64,000 bases of DNA, from contig JACKBS010000005.1 in the NCBI GenBank assembly GCA_020634435.1, positions 434,001-498,000 of the forward strand. Direction: 5' to 3'. Positions 26,321 through 33,666 of the stretch are shown piece after piece. The notes beneath the pieces are model-generated. The model made no database searches and was not told the origin of the DNA. It saw only the letters and a list, made by a program, of their open reading frames with translations. Each line of letters starts with the position of its first letter. The first letter of the stretch is position 1. This stretch comes from Ardenticatenaceae bacterium (GTDB taxonomy: Bacteria; Chloroflexota; Anaerolineae; Promineifilales; Promineifilaceae). Position numbers and translations under genes: made by a program.

Positions 26321-27631
26321 ATGAGTAATTTGTTTCCCCCCGAAGGCTTCATCAAAACAAAATCGGCCGTTCCGGGCATTGAGGTGTACATGCCGCACCC
26401 GCCGGAAGAAGATAACCGCGAAGTGGTGGATTTTCGCTGCCCAAATTGCGACAGCGCCACCGCCTACAGCACTGACGGCGGTGGGCTAACCTGCTCTTTC
26501 TGCGGCTACCACGAAGCGCCGCAGGTGGAGGTGGTGGGCAAGGGCGCACAGGAATTTGAATTTACCGTAGAAACGGTTGAACGCGCCGTGAACGGTTGGG
26601 GGGCCGAGCGCAAGGAGTTGGTCTGCCACAGCTGCGCCTCACACATTACCCTTTCCACCGACATGCTCACCCACACCTGCCCCTTTTGCGGCTCCAACTC
26701 TGTGGTACAGACACGCGCTCCACAGGATGTACTGCGTCCACGCTTTTTGATTCCGTTCAGCGCCACCACGGAAGATTGCCGCAAGGGAACGGCCGTTTGG
26801 CTGCAAAATAGTTGGATGCTGCCCAAAGATCTGCAAAAACTGGCCCGCACCACTGAGTACACCCCCATCTACATTCCCTTCTGGACCTTTGACGCCCGCA
26901 CCTCGGCTACCTGGCGCGCCGAAGTGTACAACACCGACGCCAACCGCCGACGACATTCCGCGCCCAACTGGAAGTGGGAACGCCACTTTCTGCTCAAGCT
27001 GGGCGACCGCGAAGACAAGGTGTGGGATTGGGAGTCTGGCGCAGTGAGCCTGGTCACGGACGACATGCTTGTTAGCGGCAGCAGTCAGCTCAGCCTCACG
27101 TTGCTCGGTCAGCTGGGCGGCTATCGGCTGGGCGATTTGGTGCCCTACGACGCCACCTTCCTGGCGGGTCTCTCCGCCCAGGCATATGAAGTAGACCTGG
27201 AAACCGCCTGGGAACGCGCCCGCAAGCTGATGCGCGCCCGCACCAAGGAAGCGTGCCAAAAGCAGGCCAGCGCCCAAAGCATGCGCAACTTCAGCATGAA
27301 CCTGGACTTCAGCGAGGAGAGCTGGCGCTACATTTTGCTGCCGCTTTACCTGGCCACCTACCGCTACGGCGACAAAGTTTTTCAGGTGATGGTCAATGGG
27401 CAGACTGGCGTTATTTCCGGGCAGCGGCCCGTAGATTGGCGCAAGGTGGGCTGGATATTGGCTGGCACATTTTTACCGGCGCTGCTGTTTGCCTTGATTA
27501 CGGCCGTTTTGCTGGGCAACAATTACGACATCGGCGGTCTGTTTGGCCTGCTGGCGGGCGTTAGCCTGATTGGCTGGCTGATTTTTGTGTTCGATACACT
27601 GCGCAAAGCAGGCAAAATGGCGCAAACATAG
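26321..27631 (+). CDS. Zinc-ribbon membrane protein (paralogue A)
   Basis: The 436-residue protein opens with a zinc ribbon (CPNC ... CSFC, residues 41-65) and a second one (CHSC ... CPFC, about 102-125). A ~220-residue domain follows with TPIYIPFWTFDA, the motif LLPLYLATYRYGDKVFQVMVNGQTG, and two C-terminal membrane helices (about 370-415). The next gene encodes a paralogue with one ribbon and the same domain order. The ribbons resemble those in TFIIB-type and PriA-type zinc fingers, but there is no helicase domain. The protein presumably exposes the ribbon domain on the cytoplasmic membrane. Function unknown. Confidence 0.78.
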   Translation: MSNLFPPEGFIKTKSAVPGIEVYMPHPPEEDNREVVDFRCPNCDSATAYSTDGGGLTCSFCGYHEAPQVEVVGKGAQEFEFTVETVERAVNGWGAERKELVCHSCASHITLSTDMLTHTCPFCGSNSVVQTRAPQDVLRPRFLIPFSATTEDCRKGTAVWLQNSWMLPKDLQKLARTTEYTPIYIPFWTFDARTSATWRAEVYNTDANRRRHSAPNWKWERHFLLKLGDREDKVWDWESGAVSLVTDDMLVSGSSQLSLTLLGQLGGYRLGDLVPYDATFLAGLSAQAYEVDLETAWERARKLMRARTKEACQKQASAQSMRNFSMNLDFSEESWRYILLPLYLATYRYGDKVFQVMVNGQTGVISGQRPVDWRKVGWILAGTFLPALLFALITAVLLGNNYDIGGLFGLLAGVSLIGWLIFVFDTLRKAGKMAQT

Positions 27632-27677
27632 AATGGTAAACTATTAATAGAGTTGTTTTTTCACATAAATTCTTCCC

Positions 27678-27745
27678 TGTCATACCCGCGAATGCGGGTA
27701 TCCACTTCTGAAAATAAATGGATTCCCGCCTATGCGGGAATGACA
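27678..27745. repeat. TGTCATACCCGCG inverted repeat (REP-like)
   Basis: TGTCATACCCGCGAATGCGGG at the left is mirrored by CCCGCCTATGCGGGAATGACA at the right. Each half contains its own small hairpin (CCCGC...GCGGG). This form, GTCATTCCCGCnnnnGCGGGAATCC, recurs in many bacterial genomes. Here it separates the two zinc-ribbon paralogues. Confidence 0.78.
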
Positions 27746-27775
27746 ATTGTTATTCGGGAACAACTCTACTGATCA

Positions 27776-28891
27776 ATGGTTAAGTTGATGGATGAAGTGG
27801 AATTAACTCAAAACGGAAATTGGATCGGTGTCTGGGGGGCAGATTGGGTGCTGGAAGGGTGTGCCAGCTGTAACGGCGTGTTTGTGCTGCCACCGGACAA
27901 AGTGAGCCAACGCTGTCCTTTTTGCGGCCAGGCGGCCCTGGCACAGATGGATCCCGCCGATAACCGGCCCATCTACACCCAACCACCGGAGCTGTTAGTA
28001 CCGTTTGGCGCAGCCGAAAACCAGCTGCGTGCCAGCGTAAGCAAGTTTGCCAAAAGCCTCTGGCTGGCCCCAGCCGACCTGAACGAAAATGCACTGCTGG
28101 GACGTTTGCAGCCCATCTACCTGCCGATGTGGCTGGTGGATGCGCAGGTTCAGGGCGAATGGCAGGCGGAAATGGGCTTCGACTACGAAATTGTAAGCCA
28201 TCGGGAGCAGTTCAAAAACAGCGATTGGCAGACGGAGCGAGTGAAAGAGAAGCGGGTGCGCTGGGAACAACGCGTTGGCCGTTTGCAGCGCCAATACGAC
28301 AATCAGGCGGCTCCAGCGTTGGAAGAGCAGGCGCAGGTGGAAGCCAAAATCGGCCGTTTTGATCTAAAAGCGCAAAAGCCGTTCCAGCCGGGCGACTTGC
28401 ACAATTCTGTGGTGCATCTGCCCAACCGCCCGCCGGAGGATGCCTGGAATGAGGCGGTGGTGGGGTTGCAAACGGCCGTTGCCCAAGATTGCCGCCTTGC
28501 CTGTGAAGCAGATCACAGCCGGGGCTTCAAATGGTCGCCGCGCTTTGCCAACCAGCAATGGACCCAGCTGCTGCTGCCGCTCTACACCAGCTACTACCTG
28601 GACGACGACAACCGGGCGCAAATGGTGCTGCTGCACGGGCAAACCGGCAAGCTGCACGGTGCCAAACGCGTCTCCATGAAGCGAGCCCAACGCGTGGCAG
28701 GAATGATTGCGGTCATCGCGGCCGTTTTCCTGCTGCTGACCTTGGCCTTATTAGCCGTCGGCTTTACCGTGGCTGAAGGGGCACTGGCCTGGGCGGGCGT
28801 GGCGGGAGTGCTGACGGTGGGTGTGGGGGGAACGGCCGTAATCCCCCTCCTTTATGCCTGGTATTTCAACAGCGTCCAAGGCAAATCCTAA
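27776..28891 (+). CDS. Zinc-ribbon membrane protein (paralogue B)
   Basis: The 371-residue paralogue of the upstream protein keeps one ribbon (CASC ... CPFC, about residues 28-50) and the IYLPMWLVDAQVQGEW block, equivalent to YIPFWTFDARTSATW in A. It also shares LLLPLYTSYYLDDDNRAQMV with the following GQTGKLHG, and two C-terminal membrane helices. The start could be ATG 27776 or 27788 (MDEVELTQNG); neither has a strong ribosome site because the REP-like repeat lies just upstream. The pair probably arose by tandem duplication and may act together. A HExxH gene begins 11 bp downstream. Confidence 0.75.
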   Translation: MVKLMDEVELTQNGNWIGVWGADWVLEGCASCNGVFVLPPDKVSQRCPFCGQAALAQMDPADNRPIYTQPPELLVPFGAAENQLRASVSKFAKSLWLAPADLNENALLGRLQPIYLPMWLVDAQVQGEWQAEMGFDYEIVSHREQFKNSDWQTERVKEKRVRWEQRVGRLQRQYDNQAAPALEEQAQVEAKIGRFDLKAQKPFQPGDLHNSVVHLPNRPPEDAWNEAVVGLQTAVAQDCRLACEADHSRGFKWSPRFANQQWTQLLLPLYTSYYLDDDNRAQMVLLHGQTGKLHGAKRVSMKRAQRVAGMIAVIAAVFLLLTLALLAVGFTVAEGALAWAGVAGVLTVGVGGTAVIPLLYAWYFNSVQGKS

Positions 28892-28902
28892 GAGAGAAAA
28901 TC

Positions 28903-29373
28903 ATGGTGCAGGAAGAATTGTTACACCAATATTTAGCCAAGTGGCAAGATATTTTGCGACTGCGAGATTGGGATATTCGCTTAATGCTCGTGGACATCGA
29001 GTGGCGCAAGACGGGTGATATTAAAATTGATGAGGACGACAAAAATGCCATCCTCATGATCAATGCGGCCAATCCGAAAAAAGAAAATCTTGAAGAGGTC
29101 ATTATTCACGAGCTGCTCCATATAAAACTATGGGGGCTCGATCAAATGCTTGAACGGTTATTGTTTACCGTTTTTGGCAAAGATGAAAATGATCCCAAGT
29201 TCGATTTTGCCTACACTCAATTCATGGTCCTTATCGAATCCACCGTAGAAGATTTAACCAAAAGTTTCCTGGCTATGGGCGGTACCAATAAAGAACTTTC
29301 TTTTGGAAGAGTTCAATTGCTGGTAAACGAGGAGTTAGACAAAGCCAGGGAAAAGCTCAAGCAGGCTTCTTGA
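28903..29373 (+). CDS. Small HExxH protein, putative zinc metallopeptidase
   Basis: The 156-residue product has HELLH at residues 69-73 preceded by LEEVII, the usual helix context of a zincin active site. A third ligand is not obvious; acidic residues follow within 40 residues. There is no signal peptide. The gene is clearly more AT-rich than its neighbours and contains no ACGGCCGT, both signs of foreign origin or of recent arrival. It follows the zinc-ribbon paralogues by 11 bp with GAGAG before the ATG, and overlaps the end of the convergent SDR gene by 17 bp. Peptidase activity is an inference from one motif. Confidence 0.68.
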   Translation: MVQEELLHQYLAKWQDILRLRDWDIRLMLVDIEWRKTGDIKIDEDDKNAILMINAANPKKENLEEVIIHELLHIKLWGLDQMLERLLFTVFGKDENDPKFDFAYTQFMVLIESTVEDLTKSFLAMGGTNKELSFGRVQLLVNEELDKAREKLKQAS

Positions 29374-30232
29374 TGAAGGTTCGCGTCGCCTGCATCAGCT
29401 TGTCAATGTTGTTCCAATCGTGCGTGTAGGCTGGTGAATCAACGATGTGCGTGGGATCATCGAAATAGCGGCCACTGGTCTGGGCCACTTCAGGCGAAAG
29501 GGCCAGGTAAGTGTAGGTCTGGGCCATCTCTTCGGGCGTGATGGCGTAGCGGCTTTTAAGGGCATACATTTTGCGCAGCAGCGCGGGGAGATGCGGGTAA
29601 CGCTCATCCACATCAATGCGCACGTTGGTCACGCGGATGGAATTGGCGGTTACGGCCGTTCCTTCCAACTCCCTCGCCAGCCAATATGTGTACATCACCT
29701 GCGCCAGCTTGGATTGATAATACGCCTTCTGCACGCTGAACTTTTGCTCGCGAAACTCGGGATCGGTTAGATTTACTTTGAGGAATGGGTACGTCATCAG
29801 TCCCTTAGACGAAATGGTGATGATCCGCCCCTGCGTACTTTGCTTGAGCGCATCCAGCAGCAAATCGGTCAGCAAAACCGGGCCCACGTGATTGGTCGCC
29901 CACACCTGTTCCACACCCTCATCGGTAAAAACAATCTGCTTGCGCCGAATATCAAAATCAGCGGCGTTGTGGATGAGTACGTCGAGCACGTCGTAGCGGG
30001 CCAGGAATGCCTGAGCAAAAGCGTGGATGGACGATTGGCGCGACAGGTCCAGCAACAGCAGCTCTACGTCGTTGCTGTTGGCCTGCTGGCGAATGTCGGC
30101 CAGGGCGGCTTCGCCACGGGCCTGGCTGCGGCAGGCAATGATGACTTTGTGCCCCTGCTGGGCAATCTGCACGGCGGCAGCCTTGCCAATGCCGGAATTT
30201 CCGCCAGTGATGATGCATACTTTGGGTTTCAT
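29357..30232 (-). CDS. Short-chain dehydrogenase/reductase
   Basis: The start at 30232 (MKPKVCIITGG) is favoured by GAGGA just upstream; an in-frame ATG at 30244 is also possible. The Rossmann motif TGGNSGIGKAAA, LIHNAAD (equivalent of NNAG), ISSKG and the catalytic YYQSK are present in about 291 residues. It resembles the retinol dehydrogenase/WW-oxidoreductase group of classical SDRs that act on hydrophobic alcohols. Its upstream neighbour is a TetR regulator on the same strand, which suggests substrate-responsive induction. A hairpin with 15-bp arms covers the junction between the two genes. Confidence 0.88.
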   Translation of the reverse strand: MKPKVCIITGGNSGIGKAAAVQIAQQGHKVIIACRSQARGEAALADIRQQANSNDVELLLLDLSRQSSIHAFAQAFLARYDVLDVLIHNAADFDIRRKQIVFTDEGVEQVWATNHVGPVLLTDLLLDALKQSTQGRIITISSKGLMTYPFLKVNLTDPEFREQKFSVQKAYYQSKLAQVMYTYWLARELEGTAVTANSIRVTNVRIDVDERYPHLPALLRKMYALKSRYAITPEEMAQTYTYLALSPEVAQTSGRYFDDPTHIVDSPAYTHDWNNIDKLMQATRTFIKKPA

Positions 30233-30246
30233 GTTGTTCCTCATCT

Positions 30247-30303
30247 ATTTCCCCGGAAACTGACTTTCGGGGCCTTGACTTATTGTGAAGTTTCCGGGGA
30301 AAT
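30247..30303. promoter_or_regulatory. 15-bp inverted repeat between tetR-like gene and SDR gene
   Basis: ATTTCCCCGGAAACT (30247-30261) and AGTTTCCGGGGAAAT (30289-30303) are perfect complements with a 27-bp spacer. The right arm lies inside the 3' end of the TetR gene and the left arm ends before the SDR ribosome site. It may act as an mRNA hairpin that tunes SDR translation or partly terminates transcription. Confidence 0.65.
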
Positions 30304-30939
30304 GGTCCCCATGCCTGCTTCTAAAATGTGCAGAACCTGGTTAAACAGTCGTTCAGCCTCGGGTGTTTCTAAGAGGGAACGGCCGTCCGCCAACCCCGCC
30401 TCATCCTGCAACCGATTGAGCAAATAAGCGCCCAGCTCTGAAAAAACCGTGTTGAACAAAAACGCCGCCAGATCAGGGTCAATATCTGGGGCAATGTCGC
30501 CACGGGATTGGCCTTGCTGCACGAGCTGCCGGAAAAAGTCAGCCGCGCCACTTTTGGCCTGGGCCTGCATGTCTGGGGGCAGCGCGCCGCTGCGAATCGC
30601 CCGGTAGCCGATCTGGCTGAGCAGGGGCCGGGCCAGCTCAAACTCAATGCCTGCCTGGCTGAGCCAGCGAATGTAGGCAAAGGTGCCCATCGCCGGATCG
30701 GGCGGATTGCTGCCCAAAAACTGCGCTTTGGCCTCTGCCCCCAGCGTCAGCAGGTAGGCGTGCAAATCTTCTTTGTTCTCGAAGTATTGGTAAAAGCTGC
30801 CTTTGGCAATGCCTGCCTGGGCCACGATGCGCGAGATAGACGCCGCGTCGTAATCGTTTTCGGCAAACTCCGCCAGGGCCAGATCGATGATGCGCTGCCG
30901 CTTTTCTTCCGGTAGATTAAAAAAGGTTTCTTTGGGCAT
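30280..30939 (-). CDS. TetR-family transcriptional regulator
   Basis: The start at 30939 (MPKETFFNLP) follows AAGGAAGG. The N-terminal helix-turn-helix reads ISRIVAQAGIAKGSFYQYFENKEDL, a standard TetR DNA-binding core. The C-terminal ~150 residues form the ligand-binding/dimer region without recognisable specificity. The product has 219 residues. A perfect 32-bp palindrome at 30961-30992 lies directly between its promoter and start codon, so it almost surely represses itself. The downstream SDR gene would share that control. Confidence 0.9.
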   Translation of the reverse strand: MPKETFFNLPEEKRQRIIDLALAEFAENDYDAASISRIVAQAGIAKGSFYQYFENKEDLHAYLLTLGAEAKAQFLGSNPPDPAMGTFAYIRWLSQAGIEFELARPLLSQIGYRAIRSGALPPDMQAQAKSGAADFFRQLVQQGQSRGDIAPDIDPDLAAFLFNTVFSELGAYLLNRLQDEAGLADGRSLLETPEAERLFNQVLHILEAGMGTISPETSQ

Positions 30940-30960
30940 TCGCCTTCCTTTGTCTCGCAT

Positions 30961-30992
30961 GTGACCGATTAGTCACATGACTAATCGGTCAC
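30961..30992. promoter_or_regulatory. Perfect 32-bp palindromic operator for the adjacent TetR regulator
   Basis: Arms GTGACCGATTAGTCA (30961-30975) and TGACTAATCGGTCAC (30978-30992) flank a 2-bp centre. The site covers the predicted transcription start and follows the -10 box, a classic autorepressor position. Confidence 0.88.
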
Positions 30993-31022
30993 ATTATACA
31001 GAAACGGCCGTTTCTCTGTCAA
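30993..31022 (-). promoter_or_regulatory. Promoter of the TetR/SDR operon
   Basis: On the minus strand TTGACA (31022-31017) and TATAAT (30998-30993) are both consensus with an 18-bp spacer. The spacer contains a full ACGGCCGT inside GAAACGGCCGTTTC. Confidence 0.85.
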
Positions 31023-31098
31023 TCCCCCCACGTTCCACACCCAGCAAGCCACATGTCACCGGCATGGTGTGACATTTGTCAACAGTTGCTCAAATTCA

Positions 31099-31126
31099 TT
31101 GACGCACCTTTTTCACTCTGTATAAT
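31099..31126 (+). promoter_or_regulatory. Promoter of the MerR-type regulator / protoporphyrinogen oxidase region
   Basis: TTGACG (31099-31104) and TATAAT (31121-31126) are 16 bp apart. The leader to the start at 31187 contains a repeated GCATAGATT (two copies, 31137-31155), a possible regulator site. Confidence 0.75.
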
Positions 31127-31186
31127 CGCTCGTGTTGCATAGATTTGCATAGATTTAATCTGTTTTACAATGCTTCTGGATAGATT

Positions 31187-31819
31187 ATGAAAGATTTTCT
31201 CCCCGAAACTGAGCAGTGGGTTTCCCTGACCAAAGCGTCTGACTTTTTAGGCGTACACAGCACCACGCTGCGGCGCTGGGCCGATGACGGGCAAATCCCT
31301 TTTATGCTCACGCCGGGCGGTCATCGCCGCTTTGCGCTGTCGGATTTGCAGCAGTTTTCCGCAGAACGGCGGCAATCGCAGATGCCGGCCAGCTTTGAAC
31401 AAATGTGGGCCGAAAAGGCGCTGACCCAGACCCGCCAGGCAATCTCGGCGCACAAAGATGCCAGCTGGTTGGCCAACCATGACGACGACATGCGGGAGCA
31501 GCACCGTCTGCTGGGCCGCCGCCTGATGGGGCTGACGCTGCAATACATTTCGGATCCAGAAAGCAATGGCACGCTGCTGAAACAGGCGGAGGAGATTGGC
31601 AGGCAATACGGCCGTCTCTCGCGCGAGACCAATCTACCACTGACCCAGGCGTTGCAGGCAACCCTGCTATTCCGGGATATGCTGGTAGACACGGCGTTTC
31701 AACTGCCGAGCACGGTTTCCATCAAGCCAGAGGCCAATTTGCGCCTCATGCGCCGCATCAACGAACTGCTCAACGTCGTGCATCTGGCCATTGCCCAGGC
31801 ATACGAGCAAACATCGTAA
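31187..31819 (+). CDS. MerR-type helix-turn-helix regulator with C-terminal helical sensor domain
   Basis: Residues 10-58 (WVSLTKASDFLGVHSTTLRRWADDGQIP, then GGHRRFALSDL) form a winged helix-turn-helix of the MerR/BldC type. A helical region (about 90-210) contains YGRLSRETNLPLTQALQATLLFRDML. That pattern is reminiscent of the RsbRD_N-like sensor domains; there is no cobalamin-binding motif (DxHxxG), so it is not a CarH homologue. The product is 210 residues. It lies 140 bp upstream of the protoporphyrinogen oxidase gene, in the same direction, and may control it and the PucC-family gene. Confidence 0.8.
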   Translation: MKDFLPETEQWVSLTKASDFLGVHSTTLRRWADDGQIPFMLTPGGHRRFALSDLQQFSAERRQSQMPASFEQMWAEKALTQTRQAISAHKDASWLANHDDDMREQHRLLGRRLMGLTLQYISDPESNGTLLKQAEEIGRQYGRLSRETNLPLTQALQATLLFRDMLVDTAFQLPSTVSIKPEANLRLMRRINELLNVVHLAIAQAYEQTS

Positions 31820-31959
31820 AACAGATCCACTCATCACGTAGTAAACAAGCAGATAGCAGGACTTTGGCAAAAGGTCGCTGAAGGTAACGGCCGTTCTGAT
31901 CGCTTACCTGCTTGCCGAAAAATTCACCGTGGCCAACGCGGTGAGCGCAGAGGATTGAA

Positions 31960-33402
31960 ATGAAACAAGCGATTGAAATTGTGATTGTCGGCGGTGGGAT
32001 TTCTGGATTAGCCGCCGCTTATTATTTGGAGCAGGCGGCGCAGGTGCAAGGGCTGGCCCTGCACACCACCGTCGTGGAAAAAGAGGCGCGGCTGGGCGGC
32101 AAGATTGCCACGCAGCGGCAGGAAGGGTTTATCTTTGAAGGCGGCCCCGAATCATTTGTGACGCGCAAGCCAGAAGCATGGGAACTGTGCCATGAATTGG
32201 GGCTGGCCGACCGGCTGGTGGGCACCACGCGCCCTGGCAAAAATTATGTGCTGCACAACGGCCGTCCCGCCATTGTGCCATCTGGGCCGGGCAGTTTTCT
32301 CTCGTCGCCGCTGCTGAGCGCGGGGGGCAAGCTGCGCCTGCTGAAGGAACCGTTTGTCAAGCCGCGCACCGAGGCCAGCGATGAGTCGTTGGGCAGCTTT
32401 TTGCGCCGCCGCCTGGGCGATGAGATGGTGGACAACGTTGTCAAGCCCGCTATTGGCAGCGTGTACCTGGGCAACGTGGATGCGATGAGCGTGCAGGTGT
32501 CGTTTGGCCGTTTTGCGGAGATGGAACAAAAACACGGCAGCGTGGTCAAGGGCATGTTTGCCCTGATGAAGGAAAAGAGCGCGGCACGCAAAGCGTCTGG
32601 CGAGCCGCGTCCGGCCAAAAAGCCCAGCTTTGCCACGCTGCAAGGCGGCCTGATGGAGCTGGTAGAGACGCTGGCCAACCAAATCGAAGGGGACATTTTG
32701 CCGGAAACGGCCGTTGCCACCCTGCAATACAATCCAACCCACAGCCAGCCGTATGCGCTGGCGCTAGACGATGGCCGCACGCTGCGCGCCGATGGGGTGG
32801 TGCTGGCCACCCCCACATTTGTGATGGCTGAGCTGCTGGATGGTGTGGTCGAAACGGCCGTAACCGACCAGCTGCGCACCATTCCCTACAATCCCGTCAC
32901 CACCGTCAACATCGCCTTCAATCGCAGCGATATTTACGACCCGTTTGATGGCTTTGGCGTGGTTGTGCCCGAAAATGAATCGTCGCGCCTGCTGGCCATT
33001 GAGGGGATGAGTGCCAAATTCCCGCACCGTGCGCCAGAGGACCAGTTTGTGCTGCGCGCGTTTGTCGGCGGGCAAGCCAATCCTGAGCTGGCCGAACTGC
33101 CAGACGAAGCGCTTATCAAACTGGTGCGTAATGAACTGGCGGGTATTTTCAATATCACCGCCGCGCCAACCCACATTCACATTCAGCGCTGGCAGCCCGC
33201 CAACCCGCAGCCGCCCGTCGGCCACCTGGCGATGATTGCCAACATCGAGCGCACCCTGGCCCAGTCGCTGCCGCAGCTCTACCTCACCGGGGCCGGGCTG
33301 CGCGGCCAGGGCATCCCTGACTGCATTCGCCAATCGCGCGATGTGGTGGCGCAAATCATGACCAATCTTACCGAATCCCATCCTTTGCAACAGGATTTTT
33401 AG
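31960..33402 (+). CDS. hemY: Protoporphyrinogen oxidase (HemY/PPOX type)
   Basis: FAD enzyme that removes six electrons from protoporphyrinogen IX (or oxidises coproporphyrinogen III in the coproporphyrin route). The dinucleotide motif VIVGGGISGLAAAYYLE opens the protein. EARLGGKIATQRQEGFIFEGGPESF and the C-terminal YLTGAGLRGQGIPDCIRQ are family signatures. The 480-residue length is normal. AGAGGA precedes the ATG. Whether it serves the protoporphyrin- or the coproporphyrin-dependent branch cannot be told here because no other heme genes are linked. The downstream PucC-family transporter makes a tetrapyrrole-related cluster plausible. Confidence 0.92.
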   Translation: MKQAIEIVIVGGGISGLAAAYYLEQAAQVQGLALHTTVVEKEARLGGKIATQRQEGFIFEGGPESFVTRKPEAWELCHELGLADRLVGTTRPGKNYVLHNGRPAIVPSGPGSFLSSPLLSAGGKLRLLKEPFVKPRTEASDESLGSFLRRRLGDEMVDNVVKPAIGSVYLGNVDAMSVQVSFGRFAEMEQKHGSVVKGMFALMKEKSAARKASGEPRPAKKPSFATLQGGLMELVETLANQIEGDILPETAVATLQYNPTHSQPYALALDDGRTLRADGVVLATPTFVMAELLDGVVETAVTDQLRTIPYNPVTTVNIAFNRSDIYDPFDGFGVVVPENESSRLLAIEGMSAKFPHRAPEDQFVLRAFVGGQANPELAELPDEALIKLVRNELAGIFNITAAPTHIHIQRWQPANPQPPVGHLAMIANIERTLAQSLPQLYLTGAGLRGQGIPDCIRQSRDVVAQIMTNLTESHPLQQDF

Positions 33403-33520
33403 CCCGAGAGGAGCCCCACCCACAGACGATCAGGCCTAACCTCCCCTGCATCGTTTGTGGGGGGGCAAACCCTCACCCCAACCCAATTTTTACAAACCAA
33501 GATTTGTAGCCGCGCTTGCC

Positions 33521-33644
33521 AACCTCCGGGAGGTTTAGCGCGTAGCCAAGGCCGTTCCAGGAGCCTCCCGGAGGTTTTAATCCACAGATTTCGCAGATTA
33601 CACAGATTTTTCTCTGCGTTCTCCGCGTCCTCTGCGGTTAAATT
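33521..33644. repeat. Compound intergenic repeats: CCTCCGGGAGG pair and CAGATT / CTCTGCG tract
   Basis: AACCTCCGGGAGGTTT (33521-33536) and GCCTCCCGGAGGTTTT (33562-33577) are each palindromic and pair with each other. They are followed by ACAGATTTCGCAGATTACACAG-type units and then CTCTGCGTTCTCCGCGTCCTCTGCGG. This array fills the ~260-bp interval before the PucC-family gene; no ORF or promoter is evident in it. Confidence 0.7.
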
Positions 33645-33666
33645 ATTTTCAGAGGAGAGATGAGAA

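Noticed and set aside
31187..31819. CarH-type light sensor
   Set aside because: The C-terminal domain lacks the cobalamin-binding motif and is too short for a B12 module.
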